Assembly (NCBI GenBank): GCA_017303995.1
Contig: JAFLBE010000002.1
Span: forward strand, 1-64,000
Reading direction: 5' to 3'
DNA: 64,000 bases
DNA from: Bacteroidota bacterium
GTDB lineage: Bacteria > Bacteroidota > JABWAT01
Below the pieces are notes generated by a model, which ran no database searches, had not been told where the DNA came from, and worked only from the letters and a program-made list of their open reading frames with translations. Below are positions 36,002 to 45,812 of the stretch, piece by piece. Position 1 is the first letter of the stretch; the number at the start of each line of letters is the position of its first letter. A program made the translations under genes and the position numbers.

Positions 36002-36909
36002 GCGTTGATGATTTAAAGAATTCAGAACATCGGTTTATCCTGGATGGGCAGGCAGAAGTTAAACAGATTAGTCCCACATTACTTGCATGGATAAGTCTGC
36101 CAGTTATTTTTATCATCTATCAGGGACTTGGATCAGTTTTGGTTTTATTTCTGGGAAACCCTGACTTATCAGTTGATATAAACGGTACCAGGATTTCTCA
36201 AGGTCTTGCCCAGCTATTTTTCCTGATTTTGCCCGTTTATTTACTTACCTTGCTGCACACCCGGCAGGTTTTTGACTACACCTATTTAAAAAATAGCAGG
36301 TTACCATCCGTTGCCTGGATTCTGATTCCAGTATCAATTGTTGCCATTCAGCCATTTATTCAAACTATAGGATATGCGGAAAGACAGATTCCCTGGCCTG
36401 ATCAGTTGCTGGCGCTAAGGGATCAACTGGAAGGAATGATGAAATTGCTGGTTACTGCTAATGGGGTAACAGAGCTACTATTAATCGTGCTGGTTGTATC
36501 CGTAATACCAGCCTTTGCCGAAGAATTTTATTTCAGAGGATATCTTCTCAGAAATTTTTCACGAACTCATACTCCAACCGTTACCGTTGTACTAACGGGT
36601 ACCCTTTTTGGATTATTTCACTTTAATCTGTTTCAAATAACGGGTTTAATTCTGCTGGGTATTTATTTTTCCTTCCTTGTATGGTATTTTCAATCATTGT
36701 GGGCTGGAATTCTTGCCCATTTTACAAATAATTTTCTGGCGGTAATGATTTATTATCTTTCCAGTCAGATGAATCTGGCCGTACCATTGGATGACCCGGA
36801 TTATTCATTTCCACTCGCAGCTGTAGCGGTTTCGCTGGTTCTTTTCGGACTATTACTGTGGGGACTTTTAAATTCAGGGAAACAACAACCTAAACCTTCC
36901 GGAGGATGA
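35998..36909 (+). CDS. CPBP-family intramembrane metalloprotease
   Basis: The product is 303 residues with about eight membrane spans. The CPBP (CAAX protease and bacteriocin-processing) motifs are present: EExxxR in AFAEEFYFRGYLLRNF, FxxxH in LFGLFHFNLFQ, and HFTNNF. These supply the two Glu and the metal His of the family. Bacterial members cleave unknown membrane substrates. It overlaps the DUF3108 gene by 4 bases and lies 1 base before the zinc-ribbon gene, so it is co-translated within an envelope operon. Confidence 0.9.
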   Translation: MSVDDLKNSEHRFILDGQAEVKQISPTLLAWISLPVIFIIYQGLGSVLVLFLGNPDLSVDINGTRISQGLAQLFFLILPVYLLTLLHTRQVFDYTYLKNSRLPSVAWILIPVSIVAIQPFIQTIGYAERQIPWPDQLLALRDQLEGMMKLLVTANGVTELLLIVLVVSVIPAFAEEFYFRGYLLRNFSRTHTPTVTVVLTGTLFGLFHFNLFQITGLILLGIYFSFLVWYFQSLWAGILAHFTNNFLAVMIYYLSSQMNLAVPLDDPDYSFPLAAVAVSLVLFGLLLWGLLNSGKQQPKPSGG

Positions 36910-36910
36910 T

Positions 36911-37450
36911 ATGAGATACTGTCCAGACTGCGGATATGAATACAAACCGGACGTGACTGAATGTTCGGATTGCCACACAGAAATAATTGAATTTGACAGT
37001 GAAATCTGCGCAAACTGTGGTGAAGTCACTCCAGACCATATGACATTTTGTGAACATTGCGGAAATTTTGTGAGTGAACCCAGAAAGTTTCAATTCACAA
37101 TAAAAACACAGGAACGTGATGTAGTTGGTGCGTGTGTTATTTGTGGTGACTGGATCCATGAAGGTCGTGGCAGAAAAGACAACAACAAATGGTTTTGTGA
37201 TGATGATGACCACTATGAAATATACGAAGATTGGGTTGTTGTTTATACTGCCGGTGTTGAGTATCAAGCCCTTATTTTGAAAGCTACACTTGAATCAGCC
37301 TCTATACCCTGCCTGATTTTTAATCAAAAAGACAGTTCGTATGTAACAACTTCTGGTGATCTTGCAGTTATAAAGGTGATGGTACCCAAAGAACACCTTC
37401 AGGAAGCTGAAGAAATTTTAGCAGAAAATAAAACAAACGAAACTGATTAA
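36911..37450 (+). CDS. Zinc-ribbon protein with DUF2007-like C-terminus
   Basis: The product is 179 residues. The N-terminal half contains repeated Cys pairs: CPDCGYEYKPDVTECSDC, CANCGEVTPDHMTFCEHC and CVICGDW. That is at least two zinc ribbons plus a further knuckle. From about residue 108 the sequence WVVVYTAGVEYQALILKATL, then IPCLIFNQKD and VMVPKEHLQEAEEILAE, resembles the DUF2007 small signal-protein domain. It is probably cytoplasmic, since no signal or membrane segment is seen. Function unknown. Between a CPBP protease and cdsA. Confidence 0.75.
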   Translation: MRYCPDCGYEYKPDVTECSDCHTEIIEFDSEICANCGEVTPDHMTFCEHCGNFVSEPRKFQFTIKTQERDVVGACVICGDWIHEGRGRKDNNKWFCDDDDHYEIYEDWVVVYTAGVEYQALILKATLESASIPCLIFNQKDSSYVTTSGDLAVIKVMVPKEHLQEAEEILAENKTNETD

Positions 37451-37461
37451 GGTTCTTGTTC

Positions 37462-38298
37462 ATGAGTAATATGGTTGTTCGGATTCTTACTGCATTAGTT
37501 TTGGGTCCGGTTGTTCTTGCAGGTATTTACCTGGGTGGCTGGTTTTTGTTGATGATCACATTGTTAATCAGTGTGGTTTCGGTTTGGGAATTTTTTATGA
37601 TGGCAAAGGTGAAATCAATTTCTCCAAATTTTGTTGCCGGTTTACTACTTTCAGTTTTGTTTCCGGTTTCATTTTTTGCAATTGATTTTCCGGTTTCGCC
37701 AGCAGGATTAGTGGTGCTTTCTGTTTTTGTAATTTCGCTGGCTGAACTTTTCAGAGATAAAGCCAATCCGGTTTTAAATATCGGATTTACTGTATTTGGA
37801 TCAGCCTACATCGGAATTGGAATTGGCAGTTTTCTGGGTATCAGGCATATGATTCCGGGTGAGGGTGCAGATACGCCACTGGCCTGGCTTTTACTCGCAG
37901 TGGTTTTCGGTATTTGGATGTGTGATTCTTTTGCCTATTTTGGCGGTAAGTTACTTGGGCGCAAAAAGTTATTCCCAAGAGTAAGTCCAAATAAAACCTG
38001 GGAAGGGGCACTTTCAGGTTTTGTAGCTTCATTGATCACAGTTTACCTTTTTAGTACGCTGACACCGATGGAAGATCTCCATCTTACTTTAACCGAAATA
38101 GTATTTTTAGGAATTATTCCAGGGCTTTTTGGTCAGCTTGGTGATTTGACAGAGTCACTATTCAAGCGTGATACCGGAGTTAAAGATTCATCACATCTCA
38201 TTCCCGGACACGGGGGTATGTTTGACCGTTTCGACAGTCTGATTTTGGTTGCCCCAATTGTGTTTAGCTATCTCAAATTTATTGTTTTCAAGGGATAA
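37462..38298 (+). CDS. cdsA: Phosphatidate cytidylyltransferase
   Basis: ATG 37462 is preferred over TTG 37456. The product is 278 residues with about seven or eight membrane spans. The CDP-diglyceride synthetase signature is complete: SLFKRDTGVKDSSHLIPGHG then GGMFDRFDS, after FGGKLLGRKKLFPRVSPNKT. The enzyme makes CDP-diacylglycerol from phosphatidic acid and CTP for phospholipid synthesis. It is followed after only 3 bases by cheW, so the chemosensory genes may be transcribed from the envelope operon. Confidence 0.95.
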   Translation: MSNMVVRILTALVLGPVVLAGIYLGGWFLLMITLLISVVSVWEFFMMAKVKSISPNFVAGLLLSVLFPVSFFAIDFPVSPAGLVVLSVFVISLAELFRDKANPVLNIGFTVFGSAYIGIGIGSFLGIRHMIPGEGADTPLAWLLLAVVFGIWMCDSFAYFGGKLLGRKKLFPRVSPNKTWEGALSGFVASLITVYLFSTLTPMEDLHLTLTEIVFLGIIPGLFGQLGDLTESLFKRDTGVKDSSHLIPGHGGMFDRFDSLILVAPIVFSYLKFIVFKG

Positions 38299-38301
38299 AA
38301 A

Positions 38302-38826
38302 ATGGCAAAAAATCAAAACCTTGATGATCTGATTTCCCGGCTAGAAGAAAAGGAAAAAGAAGCATCCATTATTTATGCGGATGAGGAAACTGAACAGGTT
38401 GTCATTTTTGAATTGGGTGGGTCACTCTTCGCTTTTCCAGGTAAACAGGTTTTTGAAATTACCACTTTTGAATCAATCACAACCGTTCCCGGTCTTCCAT
38501 CCTATTTTTCAGGTCTGATTACTCTCAGGGGTGCTGTTGAGGCCGTTGTGAATCTAAAATATCTTCTTAATCTGCCGTCCGATTCACAGATTTACGGTAC
38601 ACGGATTATATTTCTTAAGTCTGATGATCATGTTCTTGGTGGACTGGCAGACCTGGTTTTTGATGTCATTGCAATCCCAAGAAGCAATATTCATCCACCT
38701 CTTCAGACCCTTGATGAAATTAAAGCGGAGTTTGTAATTGGGGATTTTGAGTATAAGGAAAAACAAGTTGTTTTTCTAAGCATAACAAAAATATTTTCTA
38801 AAATAGCCGAACTTTCAAAGGCTTGA
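38302..38826 (+). CDS. cheW: CheW-like chemotaxis adaptor
   Basis: The product is 174 residues. A short charged N-terminal tail (about 30 residues) precedes a CheW domain: QVVIFELGGSLFAFPGKQVF, VPGLPSYFSGLITLRGAVEA and VVNLKYLL. This is the SH3-like receptor and CheA coupling fold. It opens the chemosensory cluster directly after cdsA and is followed 4 bases later by a second CheW-like gene. Confidence 0.92.
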   Translation: MAKNQNLDDLISRLEEKEKEASIIYADEETEQVVIFELGGSLFAFPGKQVFEITTFESITTVPGLPSYFSGLITLRGAVEAVVNLKYLLNLPSDSQIYGTRIIFLKSDDHVLGGLADLVFDVIAIPRSNIHPPLQTLDEIKAEFVIGDFEYKEKQVVFLSITKIFSKIAELSKA

Positions 38827-38830
38827 TTCA

Positions 38831-39271
38831 ATGAGCTATTCTTTTCTCATTTTTAGTGTTTTCAATAGCAAATTTGCTATCAGCAGTGAGCAGATTTACC
38901 GAATTGAAAGATTTGATGTAGAAAATGTTGAGTACAAAGACAGTCATCCTTCCTTTTATCGGGTTGGGGATTATGTGATTTCATTGGATTGGTTAACTGA
39001 TTCTGAAATTAATTTTGATGATCCTGCCAATTTTTCCAGACTAATCCTTTATCGGTCATCCACAAAAATCAGGGGGATTCCGGTAACCGATCTTCATAAA
39101 GTAGAGTCCTTTTATGATGTCAGTAAGATTTCAAGTGTCCCTAAATTTTTCAGGGGAAGACCTGTTTTAAACTGGGTACATGCTTTCATTACTGCCAATG
39201 GCCAGATAATTCCTATTTTAAACCTTGAGACCCTGGCATCTCTTAATTTGAGTGCTCAGGTTTCGCAATAA
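38831..39271 (+). CDS. Divergent CheW-like protein
   Basis: The product is 146 residues. YSFLIFSVFNSKFAISSEQI and the C-terminal GRPVLNWVHAFITANGQIIP, then ILNLETLA, resemble the two halves of a CheW domain. The usual G-x-hydrophobic-LRG loop seen in the first CheW is absent, replaced by a sequence around YVISLDWLTDSEINF. It may be a specialised coupling protein or a regulatory decoy. Assigned by fold-like pattern and by position between cheW and the receptor gene. Confidence 0.7.
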   Translation: MSYSFLIFSVFNSKFAISSEQIYRIERFDVENVEYKDSHPSFYRVGDYVISLDWLTDSEINFDDPANFSRLILYRSSTKIRGIPVTDLHKVESFYDVSKISSVPKFFRGRPVLNWVHAFITANGQIIPILNLETLASLNLSAQVSQ

Positions 39272-39284
39272 TGCAGGTTGAGTT

Positions 39285-41252
39285 ATGATCAGGACCAGAA
39301 GTATTCAGTTCACTCTTCTACTTACCATTTCGGTACTTACTCTCCTTTTAATTATTGCTATCTCCTATTTTGCCCATCAGGCTGCCTTGACTATCATCAA
39401 TCAGGAAGCAGATAAGCAATACTCCCAAAAAGTTGATGATTTTTCCCGTCAAACCGATACCTATCTCAAAGGTTATGAAAAACTATTAGATTTGATTTCA
39501 AATAGCCGGCACGTAAAGGAAATTTTAAAGGATCATGATATTGCGGGATATCAAGCAAGGAGTACAGATCAGACCTGGCAAGCAGTAAGGAAGGATTTAA
39601 TGCTTCCGGTATTTCAGGCAAACCGAGATGCAATTCGCCTTTTATATTTTGGCAGTGAAAAGCATGGTGAAAATTATCGCCAAAATGATACGACGTATAA
39701 AAATAAGTATGATGCAAGAATAAGAAAGTGGTATACAACTGCACGGGAGCAAAACCGTCTGACTTATACAAACTATCCGTCAGCAAACAGAAAAGGGATT
39801 GATGTAACGATATCGAATCCTATTCATGATGCTTTTGGAGAATTACTTGGTGTGGCTGGAATGGATTTGATTACTGAACAGATTTTTTCTGGTTTAAGTC
39901 AGGAATTTCTGGACTCCAGTTCTATTGCTGTCGTTTTTGATACCGTAGGTACCATTTTGTTTCATCCGGATAAATCAGTAATTCTGAAGAATCTCGATGA
40001 TTCAACTTTAAATCTCGGGTCTTCCTTCGTTTCAATGGGAAAAAATATGATTGCCGGGGGATCTGGTAAAGCATACTTTACTGATTTAACCGGAGAAGAC
40101 TATATTGCTTATTTTTCACCGGTAGGTGCAACCGGCTGGGTAACGGGAATTGCTGTTAAGACTGCTAAATTACATGAACCAACCGAATCGCTTTTAACTA
40201 AAATCATCATAGTTGATTGTATTGTTCTTATTCTGGTTTTGATCGTTTCCTGGTTTATTACCCGGCGGATGACATTTGCACTCAGGATGATCGTCGCTAA
40301 TTTAAAATCGATTGCTTTGGGGGACACTGCCCGTCACCGCCAGCTTACCTTAAGTACAAATGATGAATTTGGTGAACTTGCTCATTGGTTTAATGCATTT
40401 GCAGAAAAGTATGAATCACTTTTCGAACAACTTAGTCAGCGCGGAATTCAAATTTCTGAATTATCGGGTCAACTTAATAATTCAATTTTCCAACTAAATG
40501 CAGCAGCAATTGAGCAATCAACGGCAGTTGTTGAGACAACCAGTACCATGGAGGAAATGCATAAATCCAGCCTGAATATTTCTGAAAGTTCAGAGGGTGT
40601 TCTCAGTGCGGCCAGCCGAAATCAGTCAGCAGCAAAAGAGGGTGTTGAGCTGATGAGGGTTTTTCTGAAGAAAATGGAAGATATCGACAAATTAAATCAG
40701 GAAAAAACCCACGATATTCTTCAGATGAAAAAGAAGGTCACCCGAATACATGAAGTTATGGGATTGATTAAAGGGATCAATGAGCAAACTAAACTGATTG
40801 CATTCAACGCCTCACTAGAAGCTTCGGGTGCAGGAGAAGGTGGCAAACGATTTGCTGTAGTTGCAAATGAAATTCGCCGTCTTGCTGATACTGTCCAGGA
40901 ATCAATGGAAGAAATCAGGGCTATGACTGATGAAATTCAAACACAGACTCACTTACTAATTAAGGGAGCTGATGAAAGCAATCAGATGGTTGCCTCTGGT
41001 GTACAGGCTTCGCGTGATGTTGAAACCCACTTCAACTCAATTTATGCAGTGGCAGAAATGGTCACCCTAAATTCAAGACAGATTACACAGGCAACAACCC
41101 AGCAACGGGTTGCAAGTGAACAGATTGTTGCAACCCTTCATGATATTTCTGCAGCTATTAATCATGTCGTAAGCATGGCTTCAGATGTTTCTCACATTTC
41201 TCAGGAACTGGAAGTCATTTCAACTGATTTTAAAAAACTGGGTTCAATTTAA
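39285..41252 (+). CDS. Methyl-accepting chemotaxis protein with dCache-like sensor
   Basis: The product is 655 residues. TM1 (FTLLLTISVLTLLLIIAISY) is followed by a periplasmic domain to about residue 300 with the dCache pattern YDARIRKWYTTAREQNRLTY and LGVAGMDLITEQIF. TM2 (IIIVDCIVLILVLIVSWFIT) and a HAMP region with DEFGELAHWFNAF come next, then a signalling helix hairpin: INEQTKLIAFNASLEASGAG, then EGGKRFAVVANEIRRLADTV. The tip has Gly where most receptors have Arg (EAARAGE becomes EASGAGE). No C-terminal CheR-docking pentapeptide is seen. Ligand unknown. Confidence 0.93.
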   Translation: MIRTRSIQFTLLLTISVLTLLLIIAISYFAHQAALTIINQEADKQYSQKVDDFSRQTDTYLKGYEKLLDLISNSRHVKEILKDHDIAGYQARSTDQTWQAVRKDLMLPVFQANRDAIRLLYFGSEKHGENYRQNDTTYKNKYDARIRKWYTTAREQNRLTYTNYPSANRKGIDVTISNPIHDAFGELLGVAGMDLITEQIFSGLSQEFLDSSSIAVVFDTVGTILFHPDKSVILKNLDDSTLNLGSSFVSMGKNMIAGGSGKAYFTDLTGEDYIAYFSPVGATGWVTGIAVKTAKLHEPTESLLTKIIIVDCIVLILVLIVSWFITRRMTFALRMIVANLKSIALGDTARHRQLTLSTNDEFGELAHWFNAFAEKYESLFEQLSQRGIQISELSGQLNNSIFQLNAAAIEQSTAVVETTSTMEEMHKSSLNISESSEGVLSAASRNQSAAKEGVELMRVFLKKMEDIDKLNQEKTHDILQMKKKVTRIHEVMGLIKGINEQTKLIAFNASLEASGAGEGGKRFAVVANEIRRLADTVQESMEEIRAMTDEIQTQTHLLIKGADESNQMVASGVQASRDVETHFNSIYAVAEMVTLNSRQITQATTQQRVASEQIVATLHDISAAINHVVSMASDVSHISQELEVISTDFKKLGSI

Positions 41253-41256
41253 AATA

Positions 41257-43194
41257 ATGAAAAAATCTTTTAGCCTTAGGTATCGAATACTATTTTCTTT
41301 GGTTGGTGTCACTTCTTTGGTGATGGTGATTATATCGGTTATTACCTTCTATGTTGCCGGAAACCTTCGTCATGATTCTAATGATCGGTATTTTTCGACA
41401 CAGATCATGAATTTTTCAAACCTTTTTGAATTGGAAATTGCAAATTACCAGCATAACCTGAAATCCGTCACAGAATCAAATCAATCTGAAATCAGTGATT
41501 TCTTTGCAAACAGAGATTCAAAGGGTGATTCCGGGAAAAACCTTCAGGAGGAGATGAAATTTTTCCTTTCGGGTGATCGTGAAATTGTTACCAATTACTT
41601 TGTGGCGTTACCACAAAATGGGCTTTTTGCAGGACAGGAAAAGGTGAATCAGTCACTTTTAACCCAAATGTTAAAATCAGGTGCAAATATAAAACCTTTG
41701 GTTCTACATGATGCCCTAACCCAAAACGGACAACCCAGATTGATTTTAACAACTCCTTCAACGAACGGGAATGCTGCTTCGGAAAGAGGTTTTACCGGTT
41801 TAGTTATCAACTTTCCAAAACTAATTGAAAAACTTGAGACACTGACTGCTGATTCGGGTATTTATATTCAGTTTTTCGATCAGAATGACCATCTTATTTT
41901 TGCTTCAGATCCTGAATTCTTGCCCTTTATCGGGCAAATTGTAAAAGATGAAAATGGTCTCCCTTTTAACTTTGAGGGCGGAATTCACTCTGCGAAAAAA
42001 GGTATAACCAATATTGATAATTGGAATAACCGGTCTTTGTATGTTGTTTCTATCGAAAACACACCATTTAGAATCCTATTTTCCATACCAGATGCTGACC
42101 TGAAGGCTTCTGTTACTGAAATCAGTAATCTTCTGATTGTTTTTAACGTGATCTTATTTATTACCTTGATTTTTTTAGCCTGGTACAATTCATCCAAGGT
42201 CATTCGCCCTGTTACACATCTTACCCGACTGATCAGGGACACATCTGCCGGAACACTGAAATTATCTGATCTGGTTGATAAAAAGCAGGATGCCGAGTTT
42301 CAGGAGCTTGGGATGGCTTTCAGAGATTTTATCTTGTCATCAACTTCAGTAGTAGATGGAATCAAGCAAAACGGAATTGAACTGAGCGGAATGACCGAAG
42401 ACATCAATGGTACGTTGTCTAAGTTTTCTGAATCGGCTTCAACTTTATCCGCTGCGGTGGCTCAAACAACATCAGCAATGGAAGAAATGGCCGCTTCCAG
42501 CAGGAATATTTCGGCAACAACAGGTTCAGTCGTAGCCATCGCCCGTCAAAGTCAAACCCGGGCTCTTGACGGTTTAGAAGAGTTTAAAGCTTTTCTGAAA
42601 AAAATGGAAGAAATCAGGGCTAAAAATGATAACCGTTCACATGATATCGTTTCACTGGGGAAAAAAGCAGCCAGAATAACTGAGATCATGACAATTATTA
42701 ACCATATTAATGAACAGACAAAACTGATAGCCTTTAATGCTGCACTCGAAGCCTCCGGTGCCGGTGAAGCCGGAAAAAGATTTTCGGTTGTTGCAAATGA
42801 AATCAGACGCCTTGCAGAAAATGTGCAGGAATCGACAGAAGAAATTAAAATGATGATCAGTGAAATCCAGCAATCAACCGGAGAGTTGATGAAGGGAACT
42901 GCTGAAGCAAATTCTTCTATTCAAACCGGCGTTAATCAGGTAAAAGAAATTGTGAATTCAATGAACCTGTTTGTTGATGAAGCCAAAAATACAACTGAAT
43001 CTGCCCAGCAAATCAGTTATTCAACACAGCAACAATTAAGTGCCGCTGAAGAAATTGTGACAACATTACATGATATTTCACTTACAGCCTCTCAGTTTGC
43101 AGAAATGAGTACTGATCTTGCAAATACAGCTGAAAGGTTAAATTCGATGTCAGTTCAACTTGTCGAAATGAGCATAGTAAGTGTCCATAAATAA
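41257..43194 (+). CDS. Methyl-accepting chemotaxis protein (second receptor)
   Basis: ATG 41257 is chosen; an in-frame ATG at 41185 lies inside the previous gene. The product is 645 residues. TM1 (ILFSLVGVTSLVMVIISVIT) precedes a periplasmic region of roughly 260 residues that I do not recognise; TM2 is LLIVFNVILFITLIFLAWYN. The cytoplasmic part has a short HAMP-like linker and a signalling domain with INEQTKLIAFNAALEASGAG, then EAGKRFSVVANEIRRLAENV. As in its neighbour, the tip Arg is Gly. It starts 5 bases after the first receptor gene. Confidence 0.93.
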   Translation: MKKSFSLRYRILFSLVGVTSLVMVIISVITFYVAGNLRHDSNDRYFSTQIMNFSNLFELEIANYQHNLKSVTESNQSEISDFFANRDSKGDSGKNLQEEMKFFLSGDREIVTNYFVALPQNGLFAGQEKVNQSLLTQMLKSGANIKPLVLHDALTQNGQPRLILTTPSTNGNAASERGFTGLVINFPKLIEKLETLTADSGIYIQFFDQNDHLIFASDPEFLPFIGQIVKDENGLPFNFEGGIHSAKKGITNIDNWNNRSLYVVSIENTPFRILFSIPDADLKASVTEISNLLIVFNVILFITLIFLAWYNSSKVIRPVTHLTRLIRDTSAGTLKLSDLVDKKQDAEFQELGMAFRDFILSSTSVVDGIKQNGIELSGMTEDINGTLSKFSESASTLSAAVAQTTSAMEEMAASSRNISATTGSVVAIARQSQTRALDGLEEFKAFLKKMEEIRAKNDNRSHDIVSLGKKAARITEIMTIINHINEQTKLIAFNAALEASGAGEAGKRFSVVANEIRRLAENVQESTEEIKMMISEIQQSTGELMKGTAEANSSIQTGVNQVKEIVNSMNLFVDEAKNTTESAQQISYSTQQQLSAAEEIVTTLHDISLTASQFAEMSTDLANTAERLNSMSVQLVEMSIVSVHK

Positions 43195-43215
43195 AAAAGA
43201 AACCGGAAAACCTGA

Positions 43216-44259
43216 ATGCCAGTGAAAAAAGTCAGAGTTCTGATTGTGGATGATTCCCCGACAGTCAGAGATATTTTCAGGGCAATCTTTGAATCTGATC
43301 CAGATGTGGAAGTGATTGGTGAAGCAGCAAATGGACAGGAAGCAATTGACTTTGTAGTCAAAGATCGTCCCAGCATCATTACGATGGATGTTTTCATGCC
43401 CAAAATGAATGGTCCGGATGCCATTCAGCATATTATGGGCAATGCTGCAACTCCGATTTTGGTGGTTACCACTGCAAAAGATGCAACACTGGCTTTTCAA
43501 TGCCTGAGCAAAGGCGCTCTTGAAGTTATTGAAAAACCTGATTTTGCCTATATTCAGGATGAAAATAAACGAAAAGGTTTGATTACAAAGCTAAAATCAC
43601 TGTCAACGGTTCCGGTTGTTACTCATATGGCCGGGAAAACAAAAACGGTCAGAGAACCTGTAAAGGCTGATTTCAGCAATAAACGAATTGTTGCAATTTG
43701 TTCAAGTACCGGCGGTCCGAAGGCACTTTCAATTTTACTTGGACAAATGCCGGCTGACTTTCCTTATCCGATAGTGATAACACAGCACATGTTTGAAGGC
43801 TTTATTGACGGACTTGTTGAATGGCTACAGACAACCACAACTCTAAAAGTAAAAGTTGCTGAGCACGGAGAGGTATTATTGAAGGGTGTTGTTTATGTTG
43901 CCCCGACCGGAAAACACCTTGAAGTTTCAATAGCTGAAACCGTTAAACTTACCAATGAAGGTTTGGTTGAAGGCCACCGGCCATCCGGTGAAAAATTATT
44001 TGCATCAGTCGCTTCTGTTTACGGAAGAAAGGCAATTGGCGTCATTCTTACCGGGATGGGTGGCGATGGCTCAACATCACTCGGACTTATAAAAAATGCT
44101 GGCGGTTTAACCATTGCCCAGGATGAAAAAACTTGCGTTGTTTTTGGAATGCCAAGGGAAGCAATTGCAAAAGGAAATGCCAATATGGTTTTGCCTTTGA
44201 CTGATATTGCTCCGGCGATAATTAAACACCTTTCTCATACTATTGTGGCAAAGGTTTAA
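43216..44259 (+). CDS. cheB: Chemotaxis protein-glutamate methylesterase CheB
   Basis: The product is 347 residues. An N-terminal receiver (RVLIVDDSPTVRDIF; phospho-acceptor Asp in IITMDVFMPKMNG) is joined to a C-terminal methylesterase domain with catalytic Ser in CSSTGGPKALS, His in VITQHMFEGF and Asp in GVILTGMGGDGSTS. It demethylates or deamidates receptors when phosphorylated. It lies 2 bases before cheR, the opposing enzyme, which supports an adapting signalling system. Confidence 0.95.
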   Translation: MPVKKVRVLIVDDSPTVRDIFRAIFESDPDVEVIGEAANGQEAIDFVVKDRPSIITMDVFMPKMNGPDAIQHIMGNAATPILVVTTAKDATLAFQCLSKGALEVIEKPDFAYIQDENKRKGLITKLKSLSTVPVVTHMAGKTKTVREPVKADFSNKRIVAICSSTGGPKALSILLGQMPADFPYPIVITQHMFEGFIDGLVEWLQTTTTLKVKVAEHGEVLLKGVVYVAPTGKHLEVSIAETVKLTNEGLVEGHRPSGEKLFASVASVYGRKAIGVILTGMGGDGSTSLGLIKNAGGLTIAQDEKTCVVFGMPREAIAKGNANMVLPLTDIAPAIIKHLSHTIVAKV

Positions 44260-44261
44260 AC

Positions 44262-45812
44262 GTGTCATCAACCTCTGTCCAGATTCAGAAATTTGCTTCT
44301 ACTATAACTGAACGTTATGGCATTGTGGTTACCCGTGAACAACGTGAGTCACTTTCAAGATATGTAGCAGAGCGAATGACCTATCTTGGGTATCAGTATT
44401 TTGATGACTATTATTCCTGGCTTCAGTTCAAAGCGAATGAAATTGAATGGGAACAGTACATCAGTCTGATCACAAATAACGAAACATATTTTTTCAGAGA
44501 ACCCAACCATTTCAGGGTATTAGATACTCTTATTTTTGACGAGTTGATGAGAACCGTTCCTGCCGACCGGAAAATCAGAATCTGGAGTTGTGGTTGTTCA
44601 TCTGGTGAAGAACCTTACTCGATTGCCACTTTGATAAAAGATAAATATGGTCTGGCGGTTCTTCAAAAAAGGTTTGAAGTGATTGCAAGTGACCTTGATC
44701 AGAAAATTCTTGCATCTGCCAGAAATGCTGAATACGGGAAAAATTCTTTCAGGGTGAAAGAACACGCCTATATTCTTTCCAATTTTACAGAGACACAAAA
44801 TTCACGCTGGAAATTAAATGAAGATCTGGCGGGCGCGGTTAAGTTTTTCAGGTTTAATGTTTGTGAAGACCCTGATAAAATCGAAAACCTGGCCGAACCG
44901 GTTGATCTGATCTTTTTTAGAAATGTTTCTATTTATTTCACAGCGGAAACCTTAAAGAAGGTACAACATTCGCTCCAAAGCCGGCTTAATCTGAACGGAT
45001 ACCTTTTTGTTGCCAGTTGCGAAACCATGCTTCATGATCTGGGTCAGTTGAGATTGATGGATCAGGGTGGGGCATTCCTGTTTAAAAAATCATTAGCTGC
45101 AGTGGCAGCTGAACCGTTTAAATTGAATACAAAACCCTCTGCGGTCAAAAAAGAGGATTTTCAACAACCAAAAATTGAAAGTTATGAAACCCTGCTTCAG
45201 AGAATCAGAGGTTTGATTGATGACAGAAAACCAGCACATTCAGAAAAACGGGCAGTCAATGATGCAATTGATGTTGTCAATCAGGCAATCAGTCAGAATC
45301 AGGATCAAATAACCAATTTAGCGCTACTACGTTTGCAGGAAGATCTGTTTGAAGAATCAGTCAGGCTGATCGCGCATAAAAAGGATAAATCCTTTAAAGA
45401 TCTTTCAGTTGAAGCTTATTCTCTGATGTCTCTCAGCCGGTTTGGTGAAGCTGAAACGCCTATTGAAAAAATGAAAAAAATGGAAGAGTTCAATCCGGTT
45501 GGATATTTATTTGATGGACTGAATTTTAAACTACAGGGTCGGTTTGATCAGGCTGTCGTTTCATTCAGACGGTGTATTTATCTGGATTTGAGTTTTTCTA
45601 CACCCCATTTTCACCTTGGAAATATCTATCAACAAACCAAAAAATGGTCGCTGGCAAAGAGTGAATATGAACTGACTTTGAAATTGATTGATAAAAACCG
45701 TAAGCAGCTGATTGAATTTAATAAACCGGATGTTTCAATTGATTACATCCAGTATGCTTGCCAGAAAATACTGAAGAATTATAACCAGGAAATGAATGAG
45801 AAGGTGAACTGA
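44262..45812 (+). CDS. cheR: Chemotaxis methyltransferase CheR with TPR-like C-terminus
   Basis: GTG start at 44262. The product is 516 residues. The CheR domain occupies about residues 1-275: NNETYFFREPNHFRVLDTLI and the SAM-binding RIWSCGCSSGEEPYSIATL. The usual CRNV-hydrophobic-IYF motif reads FRNVSIYF. After a linker, residues of about 370-510 form TPR-like helices (VGYLFDGLNFKLQGRFDQAV, FSTPHFHLGNIYQQTKKWSL). CheR-TPR fusions occur in non-flagellar chemosensory systems. The stop overlaps the following Hpt gene by one base. Confidence 0.93.
   Translation: MSSTSVQIQKFASTITERYGIVVTREQRESLSRYVAERMTYLGYQYFDDYYSWLQFKANEIEWEQYISLITNNETYFFREPNHFRVLDTLIFDELMRTVPADRKIRIWSCGCSSGEEPYSIATLIKDKYGLAVLQKRFEVIASDLDQKILASARNAEYGKNSFRVKEHAYILSNFTETQNSRWKLNEDLAGAVKFFRFNVCEDPDKIENLAEPVDLIFFRNVSIYFTAETLKKVQHSLQSRLNLNGYLFVASCETMLHDLGQLRLMDQGGAFLFKKSLAAVAAEPFKLNTKPSAVKKEDFQQPKIESYETLLQRIRGLIDDRKPAHSEKRAVNDAIDVVNQAISQNQDQITNLALLRLQEDLFEESVRLIAHKKDKSFKDLSVEAYSLMSLSRFGEAETPIEKMKKMEEFNPVGYLFDGLNFKLQGRFDQAVVSFRRCIYLDLSFSTPHFHLGNIYQQTKKWSLAKSEYELTLKLIDKNRKQLIEFNKPDVSIDYIQYACQKILKNYNQEMNEKVN

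Noticed and set aside
35998-36909. CPBP protease as an abortive-infection (defence) gene
   Set aside because: The family was once named Abi, but the neighbours are lipid and envelope genes and no other defence gene is in the window.
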